This document shows, one piece after another, positions 9,124-16,827 of a stretch of 64,000 nucleotides of DNA. The stretch spans positions 1-64,000 of the forward strand of contig JBBRQD010000012.1 in assembly GCA_038227045.1 (NCBI GenBank). Reading direction: 5' to 3'. The stretch comes from JANXLS01 sp038227045 (GTDB taxonomy: Bacteria > Planctomycetota > SZUA-567 > H5-PLA8). Made by a program: the position numbers and the translations under genes. Numbering within the stretch: the stretch's first letter is position 1; each line of letters begins with the position of its first letter. The notes below the pieces were generated by a model. The model was not told the origin of the DNA. It made no database searches and was given only the letters and a program-made list of their open reading frames with translations.

Positions 9124-9195
9124 TAAACGCGGATGGACGCGGATTTCCGCAGGCATCTTATTTTCCATTGCCCATTTACCATTTTTCATTTATTG
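9124..9195. repeat. CGCGGAT-type repeat followed by ATGGAAAAT-type repeat
   Basis: Bases 9124-9152 hold AAACGCGGATGGACGCGGAT, and 9161-9192 hold TTTCCATTGCCCATTTACCA and similar words. Both families recur elsewhere in the window (1319, 5477, 16701, 18109, 29335, 36286). They fill the space before the next gene's 3' end. Confidence 0.6.
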
Positions 9196-9225
9196 AAGTA
9201 TGCGGATCACGCGAGAGATGTTGGA

Positions 9226-11397
9226 TTATTTTCGCTCGACCGCTTCAATCGTCTCCGCCGGAAGCAGCACCGTTCCGCCCGCCATTTCCGCCGTGATTTC
9301 TTTTGGTGTGATTTTCAGAATGTCCGCATCGAATCGGCTGCCCTCGCGCAGTGTCAGCGACCATGCGCGCTTTTTCGCCGCCGCACCCGCGTTGGGATTC
9401 GGCGGAAAGACCAGTGTCTTTATGCCCGCCAGATTCATGGTCATTTCGCCATCCTCGTCCTTGACAGTGAGCTCGTGAGTTTGCGGATCGATGCTTAGGA
9501 TTTCGGCGTTGTCCATGCGCGGCAGGCCTTGAGCGGGGTTGTGCGCCGGATCTTTCTTCTCTTCCTTCGGCTGTGGCGCGGCGGGATTGTCGAGCAGCGG
9601 TTTTGTCTTGAATTCGACGCCCGGCTTTTCGTCCGGCGCCATCGCCGTCGGCGCGGGTACTTCGTTCGGCTCGGGCCGCTTGGGAATCAGCTCGATTTTT
9701 CGCAGTGTCTCGCGCGGCAATTTCAGCAGCGCGCCGCCGGACAATCCGAAGGCGGCGGTTTTGCCGTCGAGCGCGAGCAGCCGCGCGCGGAACGTTTCGC
9801 CACTTTGCAGTAGTACGCCGTGCGGGGTGCCGAAACGCCGCGGTTTTTCTTTCTCGCCGTTTTCGCCCGTCTTTTCCGCATCCTTGTTTTCGGCTCCGCG
9901 CGCGGGTTCGTAGCGCGACAGCGCGGACAATTTGAATGTCAATGGCGCTGCCTGATCGCCCAGGAATTCAGCCTTCAGAGCCACCGCGTCGTTCTCCGCT
10001 GCGACGGGTTTTCCAACGATCCGGTCGCCCGCGGGCAGGGTCACACGGCACTCGTCCCCACGCAATCCCGCCGCGGAGACGCGGTCGAAGAGCAGATCGT
10101 CGAGGAGCAGATCGGTGTTCTTTTCCTTCATCGCGCCCACTCGGAAAAAACGCAGGCGCGCGATGGGTGTTTTGGATCGCACGCCCAGGAATTCGTCGTG
10201 TTGCATCGGCGGTCCCAACACTCCGGCCGCAATGCCCGTATTCAGAGTCTGCGCCAGCAACCGGCCCGCTGCGTCGTACGCGGCAATCCCCATAGTTCCG
10301 GGGCCGAGCGTGCGCACCACCGCGCCGGCGTGCAGCACTCCGGCCGGTTCCGCGCCACCGGCTTTCGCTAAAATGAAACGGACTTCCAAATCGGATTGCT
10401 TGGTCGTCAGGCATCGTCCGCCGCTGAACCCTTGTATTTTTTCAGCCGACACTTCCACATTTGCGCCGGTTTCCGTCGCGCGCAACAGCACGCCGCGTTC
10501 GGCATAGGCGTCTTCGAGCCGGTCGCCGGGTTTTGTTTCGACCGACGCTTGCGGGCCGTTCTGCGCGGCCTTCTTGTCCGGAATCTTGTCCATCGTCAGT
10601 GCGTTGCGCTGAGCCTCGGCGAGCCAGCCATCCATGGCGCTGGGATCGGTGCGCGCGTCTTCCGTTGGATCCCAGTTCTGCGCACTGGCGGCCTCGACGC
10701 GTCCGGCAACGGGCAGCGGAACGGCGATTTCCTTCGCATCAATCGGCGCGAAGGATTCATCTGGCTTTTTATTTTCCACCTGCAGATTGAAGATGAATTT
10801 TTCGAGCGCTTCGACGGGGATGCGCAGCCGCCCGAAATGCGATCGCACCGTTACATCGGTGACCGACAATTCGCCACGCAACATTTTGCCGTCGCGCAAT
10901 TGCACGCGGTCCTGTGACGAGCCGTCGTTTTCGAGCGCACCCATCTCCGCCAGCAGCGTGCGTGCGCGTTTCGACACGTCGGCGTCCGGCAATGCCAGCG
11001 CTTGTTTCAACGCCCGCGCCGCCGCGCGGCCCATGCTGCGCAGCGTGGCCTCGGCCTTTTCGCGCGTTTCGAATTTGTCGCTTTGAAGATCGCCCACCGC
11101 GACCGAGGCTTCGTTTTCGACGTTCGGATCGATGCGTTCGCCCAGCGCGATGGATTGGATCAGTTCGAATTTTAAGTTTTGAACGCCCGTGCTTGTGGCG
11201 ATTGTCCATGGCGCGGGATGGGCGATCATACACTGAATGATTGATCCGTCCGCGGTGACGATTTGTCCGAGCGATTCTTGTCCATCCTCGCCGGCTCGTG
11301 CGCGAGAAAGCTGCGCGCACCAAACCAATGCGAATAACACGCCCGCGACGAGAGTTCGCAGTCTTGCCGGGTTGTGCGATTCAATCAAGGCGTTCAC
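9226..11397 (-). CDS. Exported protein with repeated beta motifs, function unknown
   Basis: I start this at the GTG at 11397 (AGAGAGGTGG before it), which gives 723 residues beginning with a signal peptide (TLVAGVLFALVWCAQLSRARA). Starting further upstream would overlap the rhodanese gene. No family is recognised with certainty. Several segments repeat a pattern of the type 'x-L-x-D-G-x-x-x-x-G-x-L ... F/L-x-L-x-x-x-x-L', as in VQLRDGKMLRGELSV and VLLQSGETFRARL, suggesting small beta domains that bind or display something outside the cell. A helical stretch near residues 105-165 resembles a HEAT-like unit (VAVGDLQSDKFETREKAEAT). Last gene of a probable four-gene operon, 17 bases after the rhodanese gene. 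Confidence 0.7.
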   Translation of the reverse strand: MNALIESHNPARLRTLVAGVLFALVWCAQLSRARAGEDGQESLGQIVTADGSIIQCMIAHPAPWTIATSTGVQNLKFELIQSIALGERIDPNVENEASVAVGDLQSDKFETREKAEATLRSMGRAAARALKQALALPDADVSKRARTLLAEMGALENDGSSQDRVQLRDGKMLRGELSVTDVTVRSHFGRLRIPVEALEKFIFNLQVENKKPDESFAPIDAKEIAVPLPVAGRVEAASAQNWDPTEDARTDPSAMDGWLAEAQRNALTMDKIPDKKAAQNGPQASVETKPGDRLEDAYAERGVLLRATETGANVEVSAEKIQGFSGGRCLTTKQSDLEVRFILAKAGGAEPAGVLHAGAVVRTLGPGTMGIAAYDAAGRLLAQTLNTGIAAGVLGPPMQHDEFLGVRSKTPIARLRFFRVGAMKEKNTDLLLDDLLFDRVSAAGLRGDECRVTLPAGDRIVGKPVAAENDAVALKAEFLGDQAAPLTFKLSALSRYEPARGAENKDAEKTGENGEKEKPRRFGTPHGVLLQSGETFRARLLALDGKTAAFGLSGGALLKLPRETLRKIELIPKRPEPNEVPAPTAMAPDEKPGVEFKTKPLLDNPAAPQPKEEKKDPAHNPAQGLPRMDNAEILSIDPQTHELTVKDEDGEMTMNLAGIKTLVFPPNPNAGAAAKKRAWSLTLREGSRFDADILKITPKEITAEMAGGTVLLPAETIEAVERK

Positions 11398-11414
11398 GCT
11401 GGCCACCTCTCTTG

Positions 11415-11804
11415 TTACTTCGACGTATCGAATCCATTCTTCGAAAGGTCGTCGAACCCTTCTTTGAGCGACGTGGCCTGATATCCTTGGACCTTCAACA
11501 ACGTGGCCGCGGACAACGCACGCTTGCCCCTGACGCAGTAGGTGTAAATCGTTTTGTCCTTGGGAAGCGCGGAGAGATCGCTCTTTCCGTCCTTCAGCGC
11601 GGACAGCGGAATAAACTTCGCATCCTTGACGTGCCCCTCGTCCCACTCCTTCTGTTCGCGCACGTCGACGATAACGGCTTTGCCTTCCTGAATTTCTTTC
11701 TTCACATCGGCCAGCGACTTTTCATTCACCTTCGCGTCTTCGGCGCTGCAACTCAATCCTGCCGCGCAAAACAACGCTAAAAACCCGGTTAATAATTTTT
11801 TCAT
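11415..11804 (-). CDS. Exported rhodanese-domain protein
   Basis: A single rhodanese domain (129 residues) behind a signal peptide, MKKLLTGFLALFCAAGLSC. The active-site loop CVRGKR keeps the catalytic cysteine, near residue 95, and VIVDVREQKEWDEGHV is the usual first signature. It should transfer sulfur or act on thiols in the periplasm; the substrate is unknown. The ATG at 11804 is chosen because AAAGGAGAG lies before it; a longer start at 11834 would remove the signal peptide from the N-terminus. The serine-cysteine junction could be a lipoprotein site but does not fit the consensus well. It lies 26 bases after the DUF3445 gene. Confidence 0.88.
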   Translation of the reverse strand: MKKLLTGFLALFCAAGLSCSAEDAKVNEKSLADVKKEIQEGKAVIVDVREQKEWDEGHVKDAKFIPLSALKDGKSDLSALPKDKTIYTYCVRGKRALSAATLLKVQGYQATSLKEGFDDLSKNGFDTSK

Positions 11805-11830
11805 ACAAGTCTCTCCTTTTTGATGAACCA

Positions 11831-12751
11831 TCACGCGTTCGAAATTTTAACAGCCTTGAGTTGCGCAATCAATGCTGCGCGTGCCGCGCCAATGCCTTTG
11901 TACACCGCGACGTCTTCGGTCATGGTCTGAAGGACGTGTGCGATTCGTTCAGCTGCGCCCGGTTCAACAACAATATCATTCAAGAGGAAATTGTTGACGC
12001 GAATGCAGAACACGATCGGTGAAAGGCTCCTAGTCCAAACAATGCTCGGATCGGGCCTTTCCGGCAATTTAAAGAGTATTTGGCGTTCAACGCGCAACCA
12101 TGTGTTTTTGAGCGTCGCGTTCGAATCCAGTTTCTTGAGTTTGAGAGATGGATGATGATTCAATTCCGAATCCGCGCTTAGCCCCCAGTTCTCGCGCTCG
12201 GCAGAATGCCCGGGAGACAATTTGGCGAGAAACCTGTCGATTTGCGTTCCGAGCGCCTGATTCAATCCGGGAACAGGGGAATGAATTCCGCTCAACGGTT
12301 GATTCATTTTTTCGGGCAAAGACCAGCCCGATGGAAAGCAGACTCCCCCGCCGACAAGGCGATAAACGCGCTCTTTGTCCGCGCGCAAAAGCACCCAATC
12401 AAAGTCGCGGGCGGCAGTATGGTAGATGCAGTTCTGCAATAATTCCGATGGGTCCGAAATTGGAGCATACATAGGATAAATTGCAGTCGGGCTTCTTTGG
12501 CAATGTTCGAGGTAATCGAAATAATCCTGTTTCATTCCGTCCCAAATGTCCCACGCATCGGGTAAAATCGCAACATAAGGTATAGGATTTTCAGTGAGCA
12601 ATTTCTCACGTGCGTCCCGCAGAACCCGGTCGGGATCATCAATCTGAATAAAACGCCGAAAATTTCCCGTGTGTATCGCCATAGAATGCGCGAAGGGACG
12701 CCGAGGAAACAAGCGCCGCCAATCGAGCGATGACGTGTGTGGTTCGCTCAT
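11831..12751 (-). CDS. DUF3445 protein (haem-dependent oxidative N-demethylase-like)
   Basis: The 306-residue protein has the DUF3445 signature in its middle: GGGVCFPSGWSLPEKMNQPL followed by IHSPVPGLN. Further on is NTWLRVERQILFKLPE, also usual in the family. Known members (HODM, and DmmA of dimethylamine monooxygenase) are cytosolic haem proteins that oxidatively remove methyl groups from amines. No haem ligand was proven by eye. There are no reductase subunits nearby. It is second in the operon, 7 bases after the phosphatase-like gene, and is followed by rhodanese. Confidence 0.8.
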   Translation of the reverse strand: MSEPHTSSLDWRRLFPRRPFAHSMAIHTGNFRRFIQIDDPDRVLRDAREKLLTENPIPYVAILPDAWDIWDGMKQDYFDYLEHCQRSPTAIYPMYAPISDPSELLQNCIYHTAARDFDWVLLRADKERVYRLVGGGVCFPSGWSLPEKMNQPLSGIHSPVPGLNQALGTQIDRFLAKLSPGHSAERENWGLSADSELNHHPSLKLKKLDSNATLKNTWLRVERQILFKLPERPDPSIVWTRSLSPIVFCIRVNNFLLNDIVVEPGAAERIAHVLQTMTEDVAVYKGIGAARAALIAQLKAVKISNA

Positions 12752-12758
12752 CGCTCAC

Positions 12759-13295
12759 TCAATTCTTATTATAAATCTTCTTAATAAAATCCATCAATTC
12801 CGGATAGGGCTGATGGTGGAAGAGACGCACTGCCGCCATGCACTGGTCGTAGTCGTAGCCCATGCCTTCTTTCTGCCAGACCGCGACCATCATGCCTTCG
12901 CGGATCACGCCTTGGCTGTCGTGTGAGAAAACGGGCTGGTTCGCGGGGTCTTTGACGATGGCGACGAAGGCGCTCATCTGCTCCGGCGTTGGCGCGGTTT
13001 TTTGCTTCATCGGAATATGAATCCATTTTATTCCGTGCACCGCGCAGAACGCTTTTGCGGCGGCGACGTCGTCCTGGTACTGAACCAGATCGCTGTCGGA
13101 TTGGAAATTGACGACGGACTTAAATGGGCGCTGACGATACGCGTTTTCAAAACGCCGCATGCCCTGGAATCCGTCACGGTACAACACTCCGGGCTGAACG
13201 ATTGCGAAATGATACGTGTCGAAATAAAAGAAATAAGCGCTCGCGCCGAAGCCGAGCGTCAGCAGGATGAGGGCGGCGAGTATTACTTTCCGCAT
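12759..13295 (-). CDS. Membrane-anchored tyrosine-phosphatase-like protein lacking the catalytic Cys
   Basis: An N-terminal membrane anchor or signal (VILAALILLTLGFGASAYFFYF) is followed by a dual-specificity-phosphatase-like domain of about 150 residues: VVNFQSDSDLVQYQDD, then IPMKQKTAPTPEQMSAFVAI. In active enzymes the P-loop reads HCx5R; here it reads H-D-S-Q-G-V-I-R-E-G, so the nucleophilic cysteine is replaced by aspartate while histidine, glycine and arginine remain. This suggests a binding-only pseudophosphatase, or an enzyme with another mechanism. First gene of the operon with DUF3445, rhodanese and a large exported protein. The start is the ATG after a GGAAAG site. Confidence 0.75.
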   Translation of the reverse strand: MRKVILAALILLTLGFGASAYFFYFDTYHFAIVQPGVLYRDGFQGMRRFENAYRQRPFKSVVNFQSDSDLVQYQDDVAAAKAFCAVHGIKWIHIPMKQKTAPTPEQMSAFVAIVKDPANQPVFSHDSQGVIREGMMVAVWQKEGMGYDYDQCMAAVRLFHHQPYPELMDFIKKIYNKN

Positions 13296-13316
13296 GACAC
13301 ATGACTCCGATTGACC

Positions 13317-13373
13317 GTTCGTAGTTCCGCCTTCAGGCGGTGTCGCGGACCGCCTGAAGGCGGAACTACGAAC
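13317..13373. terminator. Perfect 24-bp hairpin between leuS and the next gene
   Basis: Bases 13317-13340 and 13350-13373 are perfect complements (GTAGTTCCGCCTTCAGGCGG in the left arm), separated by 9 bases. The hairpin begins right at the leuS stop codon and has no clear T run, so it may be a dispersed palindrome acting as a barrier. Confidence 0.6.
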
Positions 13374-16300
13374 TTACTTCACGACGATGTTTACCAAGCG
13401 CCCGGGCACGACCACTATTTTCACGATTGTCTTGCCTTCCAGATCGGCCTTGACTGCTTCGATTGCCTGGGCTTTGATTTCGTCTTCTGTTGCGTCCGAT
13501 GAAACGATGACGCGGCCTTTGATTTTTCCGTTTATTTGGATTGCCAGTTCTTTAGTTGCGTCGCGTGTCAGGGCTTCGTCGAATTTTGGCCATGCTTCGA
13601 GCGCGATGGATTGGCCGAAACGCATACGCGACCAGAGTTCTTCCGCGATGTGCGGGGCGAAGGGGGAGAGCAACAATAGAAAGCGCCGGGCTTGCGCGCG
13701 CGTCAATTGCGTGATGTCTTCCAGCGCTTTGTTTTTGAAGACCATCAACTTGCTGATGGCGGTGTTGAACGCCATGCGCTCAAGGTCTTGGGTGACGTTC
13801 TTGATGGTCTTGTGCAGTTCGCGTTCGAGCACGTCGCCGGGGGCTCCCGCGCCGATCAATTCCGACGCTGACGGCAATAGATTCATGCGCAGATTGCCGG
13901 CCTTGGGTTCACGTTCGTCGTCTTCGACGATCATGCGCCAGGCATCGCGCAGAAAACGGAACATGCCCGGGACGTCGCGCGGATTCCACGGTTTGCTGCC
14001 GTCGAGCGGACCCATGAACATCTCGTATAGGCGCAGCGTGTCCGAGCCGTATTCGTCGATCACGTCGTTAGGATTGACGACATTCTTGAGCGTCTTGGAC
14101 ATCTTTGCGACAATCTGCTTCACGGACGCGCCGGTTGCCTTGATCGCGTATACGCCGTCGCCCTTGTCTTCAATTTCGTCGCTTGGAATCTTGCGGCCGG
14201 TGTCATCGATGTATGAAAAAGCCGTGATCAGGCCTTGATTGAAAAGCTTCTTGAACGGCTCGTTGTCTTTGACGATGCCACGATCGAAAAGGACTTTGTG
14301 CCAGAAGCGGCTATACAGCAGATGCAGCACGGCGTGCTCGGCGCCGCCGACGTAGAGATCGACGTTCATCCAGTATTTCTCGACCTCGCCGCCAAACATC
14401 GCGGCACCGTTTTTGTTGTCCATGAAGCGCAGGTAATACCAGCACGACCCTGCCCACTGCGGCATGGTGTTGGTTTCGCGCCGCACGGGGATTCCGCCCG
14501 TTGAGCCTTTCGGCAACACGCGGGCGGAGCCGCCGGGCAGAATTTCAGCGCGGCCTTCCAGCCAATCCTTCGCTTTGCTGAGCGGCGGTTCCGACGTGCC
14601 GCTCGGCTTGAAGTCGCTCATTTCCGGCAACACCAGCGGCAGCGAATCCTCGCTCAAGCCGTAGGCGTTGCCCTTCTCGTCCCAGAGAATCGGAAACGGC
14701 TCGCCCCAATAGCGCTGACGGCTGAAGAGCCAGTCGCGCAGGCGGTAGGTGATTTTCTTTACGCCGAGTTTTCTATCTTCGAGCCATGCGATGATTTTTT
14801 TCTTGGCATCGGGCGTGTGGAGACCGTCGATCAGCGGGGAGTTGAAGGCGATGCCGTCATCAGTGAAAAAAGATTTGAAGCGCTGCGGGTAATTTGCGAA
14901 TGAGTCAATGCCACTCCGCTCGAGTTTTTTTTCCGCGACCTGTTTCACTTCCTCCGGTAATTTGTCATGCTCGCCCAAGCCCATCACAATATCTGCGTAT
15001 CCAACAGCCTCTGGCGAGATCGACTCCAGTGTGATGTTTTCCAAGAACCACTTGTCCGGCGGCATCACAACCGACTTCATCTGCAACCCAAACTTCAGCG
15101 CGAACTCCGCGTCACGTTCGTCGTGCGCAGGGACGGCCATAATCGCGCCGGTCCCGTAGCCCATCAGGACGTAATCGGCGATCCAGATCGGAACCTTCGC
15201 GCGGGGATCGTTGCGATCTTCGTAGACTGGGTTGAAGGCATACGAGCCGCTGAAGACGCCCGACTTGTCTTTTGACAAATCGGTGCGCGCCAGTTCGCTT
15301 TTGCTGCTGGCGTCGAGAACGTATTTTTCGACGATGGTTTTTTGTTCTGGCGTCGTCAGTTCTTTGACCAGCGGGTGCTCGGGGGCGACTACCATATAGG
15401 TGGCGCCGTAGAGCGTGTCCGGGCGGGTGGTGAAGACGCGGAGTTTTTGGCCGCTTACTGACGTGCGCGGCTCTGGCACGATTTCGAAGTCTACTTCCGC
15501 GCCTTCGGAGCGGCCGATCCAGTTGCGCTGTTGCAGCTTGATGGATTCCGGCCAATCGAGATTTTCCAGATCGTCGATGAGCCGTTCGGCGTAGGCGGTG
15601 ATGCGCATTTTCCATTGGCGCAGCGGTTTTTTGACGCAGGGAAAGTCGCCGCGTTCGCTGCGGCCGTCGAGGACTTCTTCGTTGGCCAGCACCGTGCCCA
15701 GGCCGTCGCACCACCACACCGGCGCTTCGCTGATGTATGCCAGCCGGTAATTCGCCAGCAGGCTCGTGCGCTCGTCGGCGTTCATTTCGCCCCACTGTTT
15801 GCCGAGACCGGCTTCCTGAGCGCGCTCGCCCGTGAAATAGAACATCAGGGTTTTGCCGTCTTTGACGCCGATTAAATTGGCGTTCAGCTCGGCCACGATT
15901 TCTTCTACGCCGCGGGCTTTGTTGATGCGCGGATCGAAGATGCTGTTGAAGAGTTTCAGGAAAATCCATTGGGTCCATTTGTAGTAATTCGGATCGGTGG
16001 TATCGACTTCGCGGTCCCAATCGTAGGAGAAGCCCAGGCGCTGCAACGTGGCGCGGAAGTTGTCGATATTCTTTTGTGTCGTGACGGCCGGATGCGTGCC
16101 GGTCTGCATGGCGTATTGTTCGGCGGGCAGGCCGAATGCGTCCCAGCCCATCGGGTGCAGCACGTTAAAGCCGTTCATGCGCTTGTAGCGCGCGAGAATA
16201 TCGGTGGCTGTGTAGCCTTCGGGATGGCCGACGTGAAGCCCCGCGCCGCTGGGGTAGGGGAACATGTCCAGCACGTAATATTTCGGCTTGGAGGCATCGA

Positions 16301-16403
16301 AACCCGGGTCGCCGGGGTTGCCGGTTTTAAAGGTCTTGTGTTCCGCCCAGAATTTCTGCCACTTCGGTTCGATCTCGGACGGTGTGTATCTGGCTGAAGC
16401 CAT
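13374..16403 (-). CDS. leuS: Leucyl-tRNA synthetase
   Basis: Class I synthetase charging tRNA-Leu. The HIGH-type motif is in FPYPSGAGLHVGHPEGYT near residue 53, and the KMSKS motif is KMSKTLKNVVNP near residue 770. The editing domain contains TTRPDTLYGATY. At 1009 residues it is longer than the ~860 of E. coli, as in other PVC-type LeuRS, with an insert after residue ~160. Just before TTRPDTLYG the peptide PEPRTSVSGQK is encoded by a sequence that matches a dispersed repeat (15449-15479). The start ATG has GGGAG 9 bases upstream. The upstream gap is filled by a 165-bp hairpin element whose end almost touches this site. Confidence 0.97.
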   Translation of the reverse strand: MASARYTPSEIEPKWQKFWAEHKTFKTGNPGDPGFDASKPKYYVLDMFPYPSGAGLHVGHPEGYTATDILARYKRMNGFNVLHPMGWDAFGLPAEQYAMQTGTHPAVTTQKNIDNFRATLQRLGFSYDWDREVDTTDPNYYKWTQWIFLKLFNSIFDPRINKARGVEEIVAELNANLIGVKDGKTLMFYFTGERAQEAGLGKQWGEMNADERTSLLANYRLAYISEAPVWWCDGLGTVLANEEVLDGRSERGDFPCVKKPLRQWKMRITAYAERLIDDLENLDWPESIKLQQRNWIGRSEGAEVDFEIVPEPRTSVSGQKLRVFTTRPDTLYGATYMVVAPEHPLVKELTTPEQKTIVEKYVLDASSKSELARTDLSKDKSGVFSGSYAFNPVYEDRNDPRAKVPIWIADYVLMGYGTGAIMAVPAHDERDAEFALKFGLQMKSVVMPPDKWFLENITLESISPEAVGYADIVMGLGEHDKLPEEVKQVAEKKLERSGIDSFANYPQRFKSFFTDDGIAFNSPLIDGLHTPDAKKKIIAWLEDRKLGVKKITYRLRDWLFSRQRYWGEPFPILWDEKGNAYGLSEDSLPLVLPEMSDFKPSGTSEPPLSKAKDWLEGRAEILPGGSARVLPKGSTGGIPVRRETNTMPQWAGSCWYYLRFMDNKNGAAMFGGEVEKYWMNVDLYVGGAEHAVLHLLYSRFWHKVLFDRGIVKDNEPFKKLFNQGLITAFSYIDDTGRKIPSDEIEDKGDGVYAIKATGASVKQIVAKMSKTLKNVVNPNDVIDEYGSDTLRLYEMFMGPLDGSKPWNPRDVPGMFRFLRDAWRMIVEDDEREPKAGNLRMNLLPSASELIGAGAPGDVLERELHKTIKNVTQDLERMAFNTAISKLMVFKNKALEDITQLTRAQARRFLLLLSPFAPHIAEELWSRMRFGQSIALEAWPKFDEALTRDATKELAIQINGKIKGRVIVSSDATEDEIKAQAIEAVKADLEGKTIVKIVVVPGRLVNIVVK
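15449..15479. repeat. Dispersed repeat translated inside leuS
   Basis: GGCCGCTTACTGACGTGCGC and the following GGCTCTGGCAC match the intergenic copy at 55557-55589 with one substitution and one missing base. It adds residues between the editing-domain strand VDFEIVPEP and KLRVFTTRPD, keeping the frame. The end of one reading frame was not broken, so the element is tolerated in the protein. Confidence 0.7.
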
Positions 16404-16419
16404 TGCGCGCGCTCTCCCT

Positions 16420-16587
16420 TAGAGCAACCGGACAAAACCCACGCACCGATATTTCGGCGGGACAGGCCCGGCTGCTTCGTTGCGTCGAAACGCCGTATTC
16501 TCTCAATACGTCTTTTTCGCCGCGCCTCGCATCCGGGCCTGTCGCGCTCGAAATCTCGGCACGCGGGTTTTGTCCGGTTGCTCTTAT
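16420..16587. repeat. Nested-hairpin element, copy 3 (diverged)
   Basis: The terminal inverted repeat AGAGCAACCGGACAAAACCC (16421-16440) pairs with its complement ending at 16585. Inner arms share GGACAGGCCCGG/CCGGGCCTGTC. The centre is CGTATTCTCTCAATACG. The ends differ from copies 1 and 2, but the core is shared: CTTCGTTG, then CGTATnCTCT, then ATACG and CGnCGnnCCTCG. The left end lies 17 bases upstream of the leuS ATG. Confidence 0.8.
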
Positions 16588-16700
16588 AGAATCGGGAATC
16601 ATAGCGGGATTGGGGAAAGTTTCACGCGGACTTTGGGGACTCTTTCGTAATGGGGGTCTTCCGTGGTGTCTCCATTTGAAGTGAATTCAGGAGTCAGACT

Positions 16701-16745
16701 TAAACGCTGATGAACGCGGATTACCGCAGATGGGCGCGGATGAAT
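16701..16745. repeat. CGCGGAT-type dispersed repeat
   Basis: TAAACGCTGATGAACGCGGA, then TTACCGCAGATGGGCGCGGA. Same family as 5477, 9124, 18109, 29335 and 43066. Confidence 0.7.
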
Positions 16746-16827
16746 TAACTTGTAGGAGAGTGTATGGGTGGTTGAGTTAAACTCTTGAATCTATTTCGGT
16801 ATTTAAGTGCTTGGAAAATTATGGATT

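Noticed and set aside
13317..13373. Insertion sequence end
   Set aside because: A perfect hairpin but with no transposase, no duplication and only 57 bases in all.
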